Below, in pieces: positions 8,448 to 16,869 of a stretch of DNA of 64,000 nucleotides. Below the pieces are notes generated by a model. That model ran no database searches. It was not told the DNA's origin and worked only from the letters and a program-made list of their open reading frames with translations. Source of the stretch: Salipiger pallidus (GTDB taxonomy: Bacteria > Pseudomonadota > Alphaproteobacteria > Rhodobacterales > Rhodobacteraceae); the NCBI RefSeq assembly GCF_014643635.1, contig NZ_BMJV01000003.1, positions 372,001 through 436,000 of the forward strand, written 5' to 3'. The first letter of the stretch is position 1. The number at the start of each line of letters is the position of its first letter. Made by a program: the position numbers and the translations under genes.

Positions 8448-9466
8448 AGCTCGGACAGCGCGACGGTGCGCCCCTCCTTCGCTGACAGGTAAGCCGCCTC
8501 GACCAGTGCGAATGTCTTGAGGTTGTCCGCCGCCTCCGTTTCGGGGGCGCGGCCCGCCGTGATGGCCTCCACGAAGTGCTTCTGGATCAGCGCCACGCTT
8601 TCCTGAATGTTGTGCCAGGGCGCTTCGGCCCATGGCAACCTCGGCGGTGACACATCGTCGGTCCGGCTTTCGCCGCCGGCCTGCACCGTCAGCCTGTACC
8701 CGGCATCAAGGCGCAGGGTGCCGTCGGTGCCGTCGATCTCGAGCAGCGTTTCCGGGAAAGTCTCGGGCTGGCGTCTGGTTGCGTAAGAGCAATCCACCAC
8801 GGAGGTCACGCCGCCCTCGTGGGCGAGCAGCATGGTGGCCACGTCCTCGCCCTTGATGGCGGGGTTGATGCGGGTGGTGGTGGCGGTGATCCGCGCCACG
8901 TCCCCGAAGAGCGCGCGCGAGATGTCGAGGATATGGATGCCGAGATCCTCGATGATGAAACGCTCGCCGGTGGCAAGGTAGGGCTGCCCCGAAAACACGT
9001 CATAGCCTGACCGGAAGCTCACCCGGCCAAAGAACGGCGTGCCGATGGCGCCGCCGCGCAGCAGCTCGATGACGCGGCGCACGGCGGATTGCCAGCGGAA
9101 GTTCTCGTGGATCATGAGCACCTTGCCGGTGGCGGCCACGGCATCAGTCATGGCGCGGGCATCGGCAAGGGTGGGGGCAAAGGGCTTCTGGCAGATGACA
9201 TGCACGCCGTGGCGGGCGGCCATTTCCACCAATGCGCGGTGGCTGCCCACGGTGGTGGCGATGTCGACGAAATCGAAACCGCCTTTCGCGAACATCTCTT
9301 CGGCATCCGCGTGGCGGCGGTCGATGCCGAACGCGTCCCCGGCTTCGGCCAGCCGGGCGGGATCGCTGTCGCAGATCGCGACGATCTCGGCATCGGGCAG
9401 GTCCGCCCATCCGTGCAGCTGGTTGCGAGCAAAGAACCCGCAACCGATGAGTGCGCCTTTCAGCAT
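8444..9466 (-). CDS. apsD: Gfo/Idh/MocA family oxidoreductase, probable D-apiose dehydrogenase
   Basis: This 340-residue NAD(P)-dependent dehydrogenase has the Gfo/Idh/MocA layout: an N-terminal Rossmann site (ALIGCGFFARNQ, residues 5-16), the family QKP motif (VICQKPFAPT, around residue 95) and a mixed alpha/beta C-terminal domain with the EDLGIHILDISRALFG catalytic stretch. In this setting, between an apiose-type ABC permease and a lactonase, it probably oxidises D-apiose to apionolactone. It starts 7 bases after the permease stop and is coupled to the lactonase gene. The family is certain and the substrate is inferred from neighbours. Confidence 0.75.
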   Translation of the reverse strand: MLKGALIGCGFFARNQLHGWADLPDAEIVAICDSDPARLAEAGDAFGIDRRHADAEEMFAKGGFDFVDIATTVGSHRALVEMAARHGVHVICQKPFAPTLADARAMTDAVAATGKVLMIHENFRWQSAVRRVIELLRGGAIGTPFFGRVSFRSGYDVFSGQPYLATGERFIIEDLGIHILDISRALFGDVARITATTTRINPAIKGEDVATMLLAHEGGVTSVVDCSYATRRQPETFPETLLEIDGTDGTLRLDAGYRLTVQAGGESRTDDVSPPRLPWAEAPWHNIQESVALIQKHFVEAITAGRAPETEAADNLKTFALVEAAYLSAKEGRTVALSEL

Positions 9467-9473
9467 GTCTGCC

Positions 9474-10538
9474 TCACTTTCCCACCATGGCCTGCGATTG
9501 CAGGGTGACGCGGGCCTGTACCTTTTGTTGCGCCTGGTCGATGACCACGGCGGCGACGATGACAAGGCCCTTGATGACCGTCTGCCAGAAGGCCGAGACG
9601 CCCATCATCACCAGCCCGTCCGACAGCACGCCGATCACGAAGGCCCCGACGATGGTGCCGCCGATGCGGCCCCGCCCGCCGGACATGGAGGTGCCGCCAA
9701 GCACGGCCGCCGCGATGGCGTTCAGTTCGAAAGTGTCGCCCGTGGCAGGGTGGGCTGCAACCAGTTGCGACGAGATGATGATGCCAACCAGTGCCGCGCA
9801 GAAGCCCGAGAACATGTAGACGAAGAACTTAACGCGGGTGACCTTGACCCCCGACAGCCCCGCCGCCCGTTCGTTGCCGCCCACTGCATAGATGAACCGG
9901 CCCAGCGGCGTGCGCTTGGCGATGTAGGCGGCCACAAGCCCCACCACGATCAGCATCCAGATCGAGATCGGCACCCCCAGAAGGCTGCCAGAGCCGATCA
10001 TCCGGTAGGTGTCTGAGCCGTATTCCGCGTTGCCGGTGAGGTTGGGGAAGGTCTCGCCCTCGCTCGACAGCAGGGCGGCGCCGCGCGCGATGTAAAGCGT
10101 GCCAAGGGTGGCGATGAAGGGCGCGACGTTCAGCTTGGTTATCAGGAAGCCGTTCAGCGCCCCGATGGCTATGCCGACAAGGCAGACGATGAGGCAGATC
10201 TCGAGCGTGTTGAACTGGATCGACCAGCCAAGCCCTATGTCGATCCCGTTGAGGAGCAGGAAGCCCGCCACCATGCCGCAGAGCCCGACGATGGAGCCCA
10301 CCGACAGGTCGATCCCGCCCGAGACGATGACGAAGGTCATGCCGATGGCAAGGAAGGCGTTGAGCGCGACGTGTTTCGACATGATAACCATGTTCGCCGC
10401 CGACAGGAAGTTCGGCGCGAAGATCGCGAAATAGGTGAAGACGAGGATCAGCGCGATGAAGGTCCGGGCCTTCATCAGCATCAGAAGCGCGCTGGTGGTG
10501 CCGGATTGCGCCGGTCCGGATGCGGTCATGTCGGTCAT
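9474..10538 (-). CDS. ABC sugar transporter permease (RbsC type)
   Basis: This 354-residue integral membrane protein is the permease of a ribose-type (CUT2) ABC importer. It has about ten hydrophobic segments and the family signatures AIGMTFVIVSGGIDLSVGSIVG and AAAVLGGTSMSGGRGRIGGT, the latter being the cytoplasmic loop that meets the ATPase. The start shares one base with the ATPase stop (TGATG). CUT2 systems use one permease gene as a homodimer, which fits the single permease here. The cargo is probably D-apiose given the downstream dehydrogenase and lactonase. Confidence 0.93.
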   Translation of the reverse strand: MTDMTASGPAQSGTTSALLMLMKARTFIALILVFTYFAIFAPNFLSAANMVIMSKHVALNAFLAIGMTFVIVSGGIDLSVGSIVGLCGMVAGFLLLNGIDIGLGWSIQFNTLEICLIVCLVGIAIGALNGFLITKLNVAPFIATLGTLYIARGAALLSSEGETFPNLTGNAEYGSDTYRMIGSGSLLGVPISIWMLIVVGLVAAYIAKRTPLGRFIYAVGGNERAAGLSGVKVTRVKFFVYMFSGFCAALVGIIISSQLVAAHPATGDTFELNAIAAAVLGGTSMSGGRGRIGGTIVGAFVIGVLSDGLVMMGVSAFWQTVIKGLVIVAAVVIDQAQQKVQARVTLQSQAMVGK

Positions 10539-12115
10539 CAGGCGGGTTCCTTCTGGGAGGCGCTTTCGGAGCCGTGCAGGTCAGGGGCGTGGCCCACCGA
10601 GCTTGCGGTCACGAGCGCGGTGTCGGTCGCGGTGTCGCGGGTGAATTCGCCGGTGATCCGGCCATTGGACATGACAAGGATGCGGTCCGACAGGCCCAGC
10701 ACCTCCTCGAGGTCCGAGGTGACAAAGACGATGCCTAGTCCCTCGGCGGCCAGCTGGCGCATGACGCGGAAGACTTCGGCCTTGGCGCCGATGTCGATGC
10801 CGCGCGACGGCTCGTCCATCAGTAGCACCTTGGGATTCGTCATCAGCGCCTTCGAGATCACCACCTTTTGCTGGTTGCCGCCCGACAGGGACGACACCGG
10901 GTTCTCGGGCGAGGCGATCTTGATCACCATGCGTTTCACGAAGTCCTTCACGCGGGACCGTTCCTTGCCGAGGTCCATGTGAACGCCGCCCCTTGTGACA
11001 TCGCCCAGCGATGACAGGGTCATGTTCTCGCGGATCGACAGGTCCTGCACGAGGCCGTCATGCTTGCGGTCCTCGGGGATGAGCGCCAGGCCATGGGCGA
11101 TGCGATCTGCCACGCTGGCGCGGCCCATGGGCTTGCCGTCCACCTCCACGAGACCGGCGGCGTGGGAATGGCGGCCCATGATCGCCTCGACCAGTTCGGT
11201 GCGTCCCGCGCCCATCAGGCCGTAGATCCCGAGGATCTCGCCCTGCCGCAGGCTGAAGGACACGCCGTTCACCACGAAACCGCCCGCGCCGTCAGCCATG
11301 CGCATGTCGGTGACCTTCAGCACCTGGCCGCCGTAGGGGTGGTCGATCTCCTTGGGAAATTCCTTGCTGCTGTCGCCGATCATGGCGCGGACGATCCACG
11401 CGATGTCGACGCCCTCCATCGACCGCGCCCCGGTGATCGCGCCGTCGCGCAGCACGGTGATGTAATCGCCCACGCGGATGAGTTCCTCCATCCGGTGCGA
11501 GATGTAGACGATGCCGACGCCTTCGGCCTTCAGCTCGTCGATGACGCGGAACAGGATTTCGACCTCTGCCGCCGACAGGGCCGAGGTCGGCTCGTCGAGG
11601 ATGAGGATGCGGGCATCGCGGGCAAGGCTCTTGGCGATTTCGACGATCTGCTGCTGCCCGACCTTGAGATCGCCCACCAGCGTGTCCGGGTCGATGTCAT
11701 GCTCCAGCCGCCGCATGAGTTCGGCGGTCAGGCGGCGCTGCTCGGCGGCATCGATGTCGATGCCGCCCCGGGTCTTTTCGTGCGCCATGAAGATGTTGTC
11801 CGCCACCGAAAGGTTCGGGAACAAATTCAGCTCCTGGAAGATCATCCCGATGCCGTGCTTTTCGGCCTCGTCGGTGGAGGTCAGGTGAACCTCGCGCCCC
11901 TCCATCTCGATCCGGCCCGAGGTCAGCTGTTCGACCCCGGCGATGACCTTCATCATGGTGGATTTGCCAGCGCCGTTTTCGCCCACCAGCACGTTGACCG
12001 CGCCCATGTGCAGGTCGAAGTCCACCTCCTTGAGTGCCACGGTACCGGGATAGACTTTGGTGCCGCCGCGGATCGACAGGCCAATGGGGTGGGAGGCTGC
12101 GGGATGCGCGCTCAT
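10538..12115 (-). CDS. ABC sugar transporter ATP-binding protein (RbsA type, double cassette)
   Basis: This 525-residue protein carries two ABC cassettes in tandem, as CUT2 sugar importers do. The first has an intact Walker A (GENGAGKST, near residue 45), a switch region and LILDEPTSAL. The second, from about residue 265, has the degenerate Walker A (GLMGAGRTEL), the signature LSGGNQQKV and LLMDEPSRGID typical of the family. The start overlaps the DUF2291 stop by 4 bases. It would energise uptake of the sugar caught by the binding protein encoded upstream. Confidence 0.95.
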   Translation of the reverse strand: MSAHPAASHPIGLSIRGGTKVYPGTVALKEVDFDLHMGAVNVLVGENGAGKSTMMKVIAGVEQLTSGRIEMEGREVHLTSTDEAEKHGIGMIFQELNLFPNLSVADNIFMAHEKTRGGIDIDAAEQRRLTAELMRRLEHDIDPDTLVGDLKVGQQQIVEIAKSLARDARILILDEPTSALSAAEVEILFRVIDELKAEGVGIVYISHRMEELIRVGDYITVLRDGAITGARSMEGVDIAWIVRAMIGDSSKEFPKEIDHPYGGQVLKVTDMRMADGAGGFVVNGVSFSLRQGEILGIYGLMGAGRTELVEAIMGRHSHAAGLVEVDGKPMGRASVADRIAHGLALIPEDRKHDGLVQDLSIRENMTLSSLGDVTRGGVHMDLGKERSRVKDFVKRMVIKIASPENPVSSLSGGNQQKVVISKALMTNPKVLLMDEPSRGIDIGAKAEVFRVMRQLAAEGLGIVFVTSDLEEVLGLSDRILVMSNGRITGEFTRDTATDTALVTASSVGHAPDLHGSESASQKEPA

Positions 12116-12747
12116 GGGCGCACCTCGAGCGATGTGGGCACCGCCATGGGCGTCTCGGCGCTGCTGTTGAGGCCGAAGACCCCGGTGAAGGCAACGGTGC
12201 TGCCGGTCAGGTCGCCTGACAATTCAGGCAGGTTCGCGGTGGCACGGTCATTGAGCGCGCGGCCCAGCTTGGCAAATTCGATCTGGTCGCGGAAATCGGT
12301 GAAGCTGACGAAGGGCAGGGCGTCGCGCAACGCGGTGCCGCGCACCACCGGTCCAAGCTGCAGCGCGATGTCGGCGCTGCCGTCGCCGTCCATGTCCAGC
12401 TCCATGCGCCGGGCGCGGCTGTCCAGGTTGGCCTCGACCACCTGGCCTTCGCCCTGCATGAAGAAGAACCACGGGCCGTTGTCGCTGGGGCGCAGGCCCT
12501 CGGCCTCTCCGGCGGGCTGAAGGCCCTCTTCCAGCGCTGCGCTGAACGCGGGCCAGGTGGTGCGGTTGTCCTCGGCGGCGGGCAGGACGCGCGCGTCCCA
12601 GTTCTCGTCGACCCAGGCGGCCATGCGGTCTTCGTCGCTCATGTTGGCGGCGGCCACCTCTTCGGGGTCGGGGTTCGGCACGATCTTGCAGGCGGCAAGA
12701 GGCAGGGCGGCACAAAGCAGTGCCGCAGTCATGGAAGCTGCGCGCAT
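12112..12747 (-). CDS. DUF2291 family lipoprotein
   Basis: This 211-residue protein starts with a lipoprotein signal (lipobox LAAC, Cys20) and then matches the DUF2291 pattern, including KIVPNPDPEE after the Cys and the Asn-Asp-rich middle. DUF2291 proteins are found almost only inside ribose-type ABC sugar operons, but their job is unknown. An accessory role at the membrane or in the periplasm with the binding protein is a reasonable guess. Here the gene sits between the binding protein and the ATPase and is coupled to the latter. A stem-loop precedes it. Confidence 0.82.
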   Translation of the reverse strand: MRAASMTAALLCAALPLAACKIVPNPDPEEVAAANMSDEDRMAAWVDENWDARVLPAAEDNRTTWPAFSAALEEGLQPAGEAEGLRPSDNGPWFFFMQGEGQVVEANLDSRARRMELDMDGDGSADIALQLGPVVRGTALRDALPFVSFTDFRDQIEFAKLGRALNDRATANLPELSGDLTGSTVAFTGVFGLNSSAETPMAVPTSLEVRP

Positions 12748-12773
12748 GTCGGTCTCGTCTGGCTTGGAATGGT

Positions 12774-12799
12774 GCGGCCCGCCACCCTTGGCAGGCCGC
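12774..12799 (-). promoter_or_regulatory. Stem-loop between the ABC binding-protein gene and the rest of the operon
   Basis: GCGGCCTGCC and GGCGGGCCGC on the minus strand pair over 10 bp with one wobble around a 6-nt loop. It lies 15 bases after the binding-protein stop and lacks a T run. This suits an mRNA-stabilising or attenuating element that raises binding-protein output over the permease genes. Confidence 0.65.
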
Positions 12800-12813
12800 G
12801 AAAGGCTGTCGGA

Positions 12814-13776
<963 letters not shown>

Positions 13777-13832
13777 TCAGATCAGCACGGCACCCACCAC
13801 GGTGCCGCCTCCACGCTGATGTCCGTAAAGGT

Positions 13833-13848
13833 TGTGGTATGATTTACA
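13833..13848. promoter_or_regulatory. Candidate GntR operator 1 upstream of the RuBisCO-like gene
   Basis: TGTGGTATGATTTACA carries the GGTATRAT core also seen at 4365. It lies in the 136-base divergent region between the ABC binding-protein gene and the RuBisCO-like gene, 69 bases before the former. Its GGTAT is 24 bases from that of the second copy. Confidence 0.42.
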
Positions 13849-13857
13849 CATTGTCAA

Positions 13858-13870
13858 CAGGTATGATGAG
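13858..13870. promoter_or_regulatory. Candidate GntR operator 2 upstream of the RuBisCO-like gene
   Basis: CAGGTATGATGAG repeats the GGTATGAT core of the neighbouring site in the same orientation. It ends 30 bases before the RuBisCO-like start and 8 bases before a run (TTGAACC) that leads into the ribosome site. Function as an operator is inferred. Confidence 0.42.
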
Positions 13871-13900
13871 CACTACAGATTGAACCAAGGAGGACCGCCA

Positions 13901-15169
13901 ATGAGCCAGCAGCCGATGATCCGCGTCACCTACCGCATCGAGACGCCCGGAGACCCCGAGGCGCTTGCGGCCAAGATCGCGTCCGACCAGTCCACCGGCA
14001 CCTTCACCGAGCTTCCGGGCGAGACCGAGGCCCTGCGCGCCCGCTTTGCAGCAAGGGTCGAAAAGGTCGTGCGGCTGGACGATTCCCCGGTGCCGGGCTT
14101 TCCCACGGACGAGGCCGGGCCGTTCCACCGCGCGGATGCGACCATCGCCTACCCGCTGGAGGCCATCGGCACCGACATCGCGGCGCTGATGACCGTTACC
14201 GTGGGCGGTGTCTACGCGGCGCGGGGGCTCTCCGGCGTTCGAGTGATGGATTTCGACCTGCCGCAGGAATGGGCCTGCCATCCCGGCCCGCAGTTCGGTA
14301 TCGACGGTTCGCGCCGTCTGATGGGCGTGGACAAGGGGCCGATGATCGCGTCGATCATCAAGCCGTCGCTGGGCCTGACCGCCGAAGAGACCGCCGAGGT
14401 GGTCCGCACCCTCTGCGAGGCGGGGGTGGATTTCATCAAGGACGACGAGAAGATGATGAACCCCGGCTATGCCCCTCTCGAGGCGCGGGCCGATGCCATC
14501 CTTCCGGTGATCGAGGATCATTACCAGAAGACCGGCAAGCGGGTGATGTACGCCTTCGGGATCTCGTCCGCGGATCCGGACGAGATGATGCGGCGCCATG
14601 ATTACGTGGCCGATCGCGGCGGGCTTGCGGCGGTGGTCAACATCAACTCCATCGGCCATGGCGGCATGAGCTACCTGCGCAAGCGGTCCAAGCTGTGCCT
14701 GCACGCGCATCGCAACGGCTGGGACATCCTCACGCGGCATCCGGCGCTGGGCATGGAATTCCGCGCCTACCAGAAGATCTGGCGCCTTCTGGGCGTCGAC
14801 CAGTTCCAGATCAACGGGCTTCAGGCCAAGTACTGGGAGCCGGACGAAAGCTTCGTGCGCAGCTTCCACGCGGTGCGCGAGCCGATCTTCTCGGAGGCCG
14901 ACCGGCCCCTGCCGGTGGTCTGCTCCGGCCAGTGGGGCGGGCAGGCGGTCGAGACCTACAACCGCACCGGCAAGACGCTGGATCTCATGTATCTTGGCGG
15001 CGGCGGCATCCACGGCCACCCAATGGGTCCGGGTGCGGGCGTGCGCGCCATCCGGCAGGCTTGGGACGCGGCCGAGGCCGGGCTGACCCTTGGCCAGATG
15101 GCCGCCGATCACCCCGAGCTGGACGCGGCGCTGAAGAAGTGGGGCACGCCCGAGATGCTCGGGGCCTGA
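13901..15169 (+). CDS. RuBisCO-like protein, probable 3-oxo-isoapionate-4-phosphate decarboxylase or transcarboxylase/hydrolase
   Basis: This 422-residue protein is a form IV RuBisCO-like protein. It keeps the Lys that binds the carbonyl end of the substrate (SIIKPSLGL, Lys154) and the metal-site segment GVDFIKDDEK with the carbamylated Lys at 180 and the two Asp and Glu ligands. The phosphate-binding loops near the C-terminus are seen as LYLGGGGIHGHPMGPGAG-like sequence. In D-apionate catabolism such proteins act on 3-oxo-isoapionate 4-phosphate, either removing CO2 (OiaX) or cleaving it to 3-phosphoglycerate and glycolate (OiaT). Which one this is cannot be decided by eye. The ATG follows AAGGAGG. 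Confidence 0.82.
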   Translation: MSQQPMIRVTYRIETPGDPEALAAKIASDQSTGTFTELPGETEALRARFAARVEKVVRLDDSPVPGFPTDEAGPFHRADATIAYPLEAIGTDIAALMTVTVGGVYAARGLSGVRVMDFDLPQEWACHPGPQFGIDGSRRLMGVDKGPMIASIIKPSLGLTAEETAEVVRTLCEAGVDFIKDDEKMMNPGYAPLEARADAILPVIEDHYQKTGKRVMYAFGISSADPDEMMRRHDYVADRGGLAAVVNINSIGHGGMSYLRKRSKLCLHAHRNGWDILTRHPALGMEFRAYQKIWRLLGVDQFQINGLQAKYWEPDESFVRSFHAVREPIFSEADRPLPVVCSGQWGGQAVETYNRTGKTLDLMYLGGGGIHGHPMGPGAGVRAIRQAWDAAEAGLTLGQMAADHPELDAALKKWGTPEMLGA

Positions 15170-15524
15170 GCCTCGGGGTGTCCTCAGTGCGGGAGAGCCT
15201 GCGTGCGCAAGCGACATGGCCTCCTGCCTGAGCCTCTTCAGGTATTGCCGGGCGTGTAAGGCCTTGGGGCCAGCACGAACCTACCCTGCCGACCGTCGGT
15301 CACGCCGCCGAAACAGGCGCTTGTTAAAACCCGCGCCTTCCGCAACCGACTTGCCTCACCGTGGGTGGAGACAAAGGCGCGCGCCGAGCCACTTTTCGGA
15401 CGATGCCATTGGTTTCTATGCCTGCCCGCGTGTGAGCGCGAGTCGCGATCCCACGGCTTGTATGTTCGCCGGGCAGAGCTTCCGGTTGCCGATGCGCGGG
15501 GCAACCGGAGAGTGGCCCGTTTAA
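15170..15524. other. Intergenic region without a supported gene
   Basis: These 355 bases lie between the RuBisCO-like gene and the converging PLP-enzyme gene. A plus-strand frame stays open for more than 80 codons after the TAA at 15259 but has no start codon, no ribosome site and no codon bias like the neighbours. It could be a decayed gene or a dispersed intergenic element. A hairpin at 15481-15509 is the only clear structure. Confidence 0.5.
15481..15509 (-). terminator. Possible terminator hairpin after the PLP-enzyme gene
   Basis: TCCGGTTGCC and GGCAACCGGA form a perfect 10-bp stem around a 9-nt loop, 15 bases past the stop of the minus-strand gene. No T run follows, so it may work as an RNA 3' end protector rather than a classic terminator. 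Confidence 0.45.
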
Positions 15525-16652
15525 CTACCAGCCGCTCATGATCGGCCAGTCCTCGGTGACCTTTTCCCCGTCCAGCACGGCGAAGGACCGGTGCATCGCC
15601 ACCGTGGCGCAGGCGTGGTTGGGGTAGATGCGCAGCCTCGTTCCTATGGGCAACTCTGGCAGGGGCGCATCGCTGCCGGGGCGGATGGACAGCTGGCCGT
15701 GTTCCTGGCTGGTGGCCGTCACCAGCAGGTCCGGGATCGGTGTGCCATCCAGCATCGCCACCACGCCGAAGCCCTGATCCACCGGCATCGATGCGGTGCC
15801 GTGGTCCTTGGAAAGCGCCATGTAGCCCGCATCGGTGAGGATGACGCCCCGGTCCGGCTGGTGGCCGATCACGGTGCAGACCACGGTGGCGGCGATGTCC
15901 CCGATGCCGCCGACACCGCAGTTCACCATCATCAGGTCCATGAGGGTGTAGACCCCCGCGCGCACCTCGGTCACGCCGCCGAGGTCGGTGGTGAAATGCG
16001 CCGACGGGGTCGACCCGATGCTGACAACCGGGCAGGGCAGACCATCGGCGCGCAGCCGCTCGGCGGCGGTGACGGCGGCAAAGCGTTCCTCGGCGGCCAT
16101 CTGGCGCTGATCCTCGGGGGTAAAGTAGCCGTAGCTGCCACCCCCGTGGGTCAGCACGCCGCGCAGCTCGGCCCCGCTGTCTAGGATGCGCCCTATGATG
16201 GTCAGCGCCGGATCGCCCGACCGGATGCCCGCCCGCTTGCCGTCGCAGTCGATCTCGATCAGCGCGGGAATGGCGGCGCCGGCGGTGCGCGACGCCTCGG
16301 CCACCGCAAGCGCCTGCGCCGGGCTGTCGAGGATCACGGCGATGTCAACGCCGCGCGCCCGCAGCGCTGCCACGCGGGGCAGCTTGGCCGGGGCGATGCC
16401 CACCGCGTAGATCAGGTCGGTGCAGCCCGCATCGGCAAAGGCCTCGGCCTCCTGCAGGGTCGACACGGTGGCGGGATTGGTCATCTCGCCAAGGATGCGC
16501 CGCGCGGCGGGCACGGATTTCACCGTCTTGAGATGCGGGCGCAGCCGCGGGCCAAGCGCCTCCACCCGGGCGCGCATCCGCGCGGCATTGGCATCGAGGC
16601 GGGTGGGATCGAGGGCAAGGAAAGGCGTGTCCCGGTCGGAAAGGCTGGTCAT
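15525..16652 (-). CDS. D-threonine aldolase-like PLP enzyme (DSD1 / alanine racemase N-terminal fold)
   Basis: This 375-residue cytoplasmic enzyme has the alanine-racemase-type barrel that binds pyridoxal phosphate, with the Lys in RPHLKTVKSV (about residue 38), and a C-terminal D-serine-dehydratase-like domain carrying the family metal site (PNHACATVAMHR near the end). Family members cleave D-threonine or other D-3-hydroxy amino acids to an aldehyde and glycine, or deaminate D-serine. The ATG at 16652 follows AGAAGGACCGCCG; in-frame sequence upstream belongs to the intergenic region. It is divergent from eutBC, which may point to a shared amino-compound pathway. The substrate is not evident. 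Confidence 0.82.
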   Translation of the reverse strand: MTSLSDRDTPFLALDPTRLDANAARMRARVEALGPRLRPHLKTVKSVPAARRILGEMTNPATVSTLQEAEAFADAGCTDLIYAVGIAPAKLPRVAALRARGVDIAVILDSPAQALAVAEASRTAGAAIPALIEIDCDGKRAGIRSGDPALTIIGRILDSGAELRGVLTHGGGSYGYFTPEDQRQMAAEERFAAVTAAERLRADGLPCPVVSIGSTPSAHFTTDLGGVTEVRAGVYTLMDLMMVNCGVGGIGDIAATVVCTVIGHQPDRGVILTDAGYMALSKDHGTASMPVDQGFGVVAMLDGTPIPDLLVTATSQEHGQLSIRPGSDAPLPELPIGTRLRIYPNHACATVAMHRSFAVLDGEKVTEDWPIMSGW

Positions 16653-16869
16653 CGGCGGTCCTTCTGGTCTGGTGTCGCGGGCAAGCAGGGTCCGGTTGCA
16701 TACGAACGGCATATTCCTTGCGCATCCTTTGGGCTTCAAGTGGTGAACGTTGTCGGGCAGGCGGGCTGCGAGTTGATCCCGGCGACAAGTCCCCCCACAG
16801 TCGGGCAACGCCTTGAAACCGTGCAGCCGGCCCATGCCGCCGCACGTGCCCCGGAAAGGAGAGGCCCAC

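Noticed and set aside
16680-16869. Possible cobalamin riboswitch before eutB
   Set aside because: A CCCCCCACAGTC stretch recalls the B12 box, and the enzyme uses B12, but the required flanking GCCACTG element and pairing arms could not be fitted. A covariance-model search would settle it.
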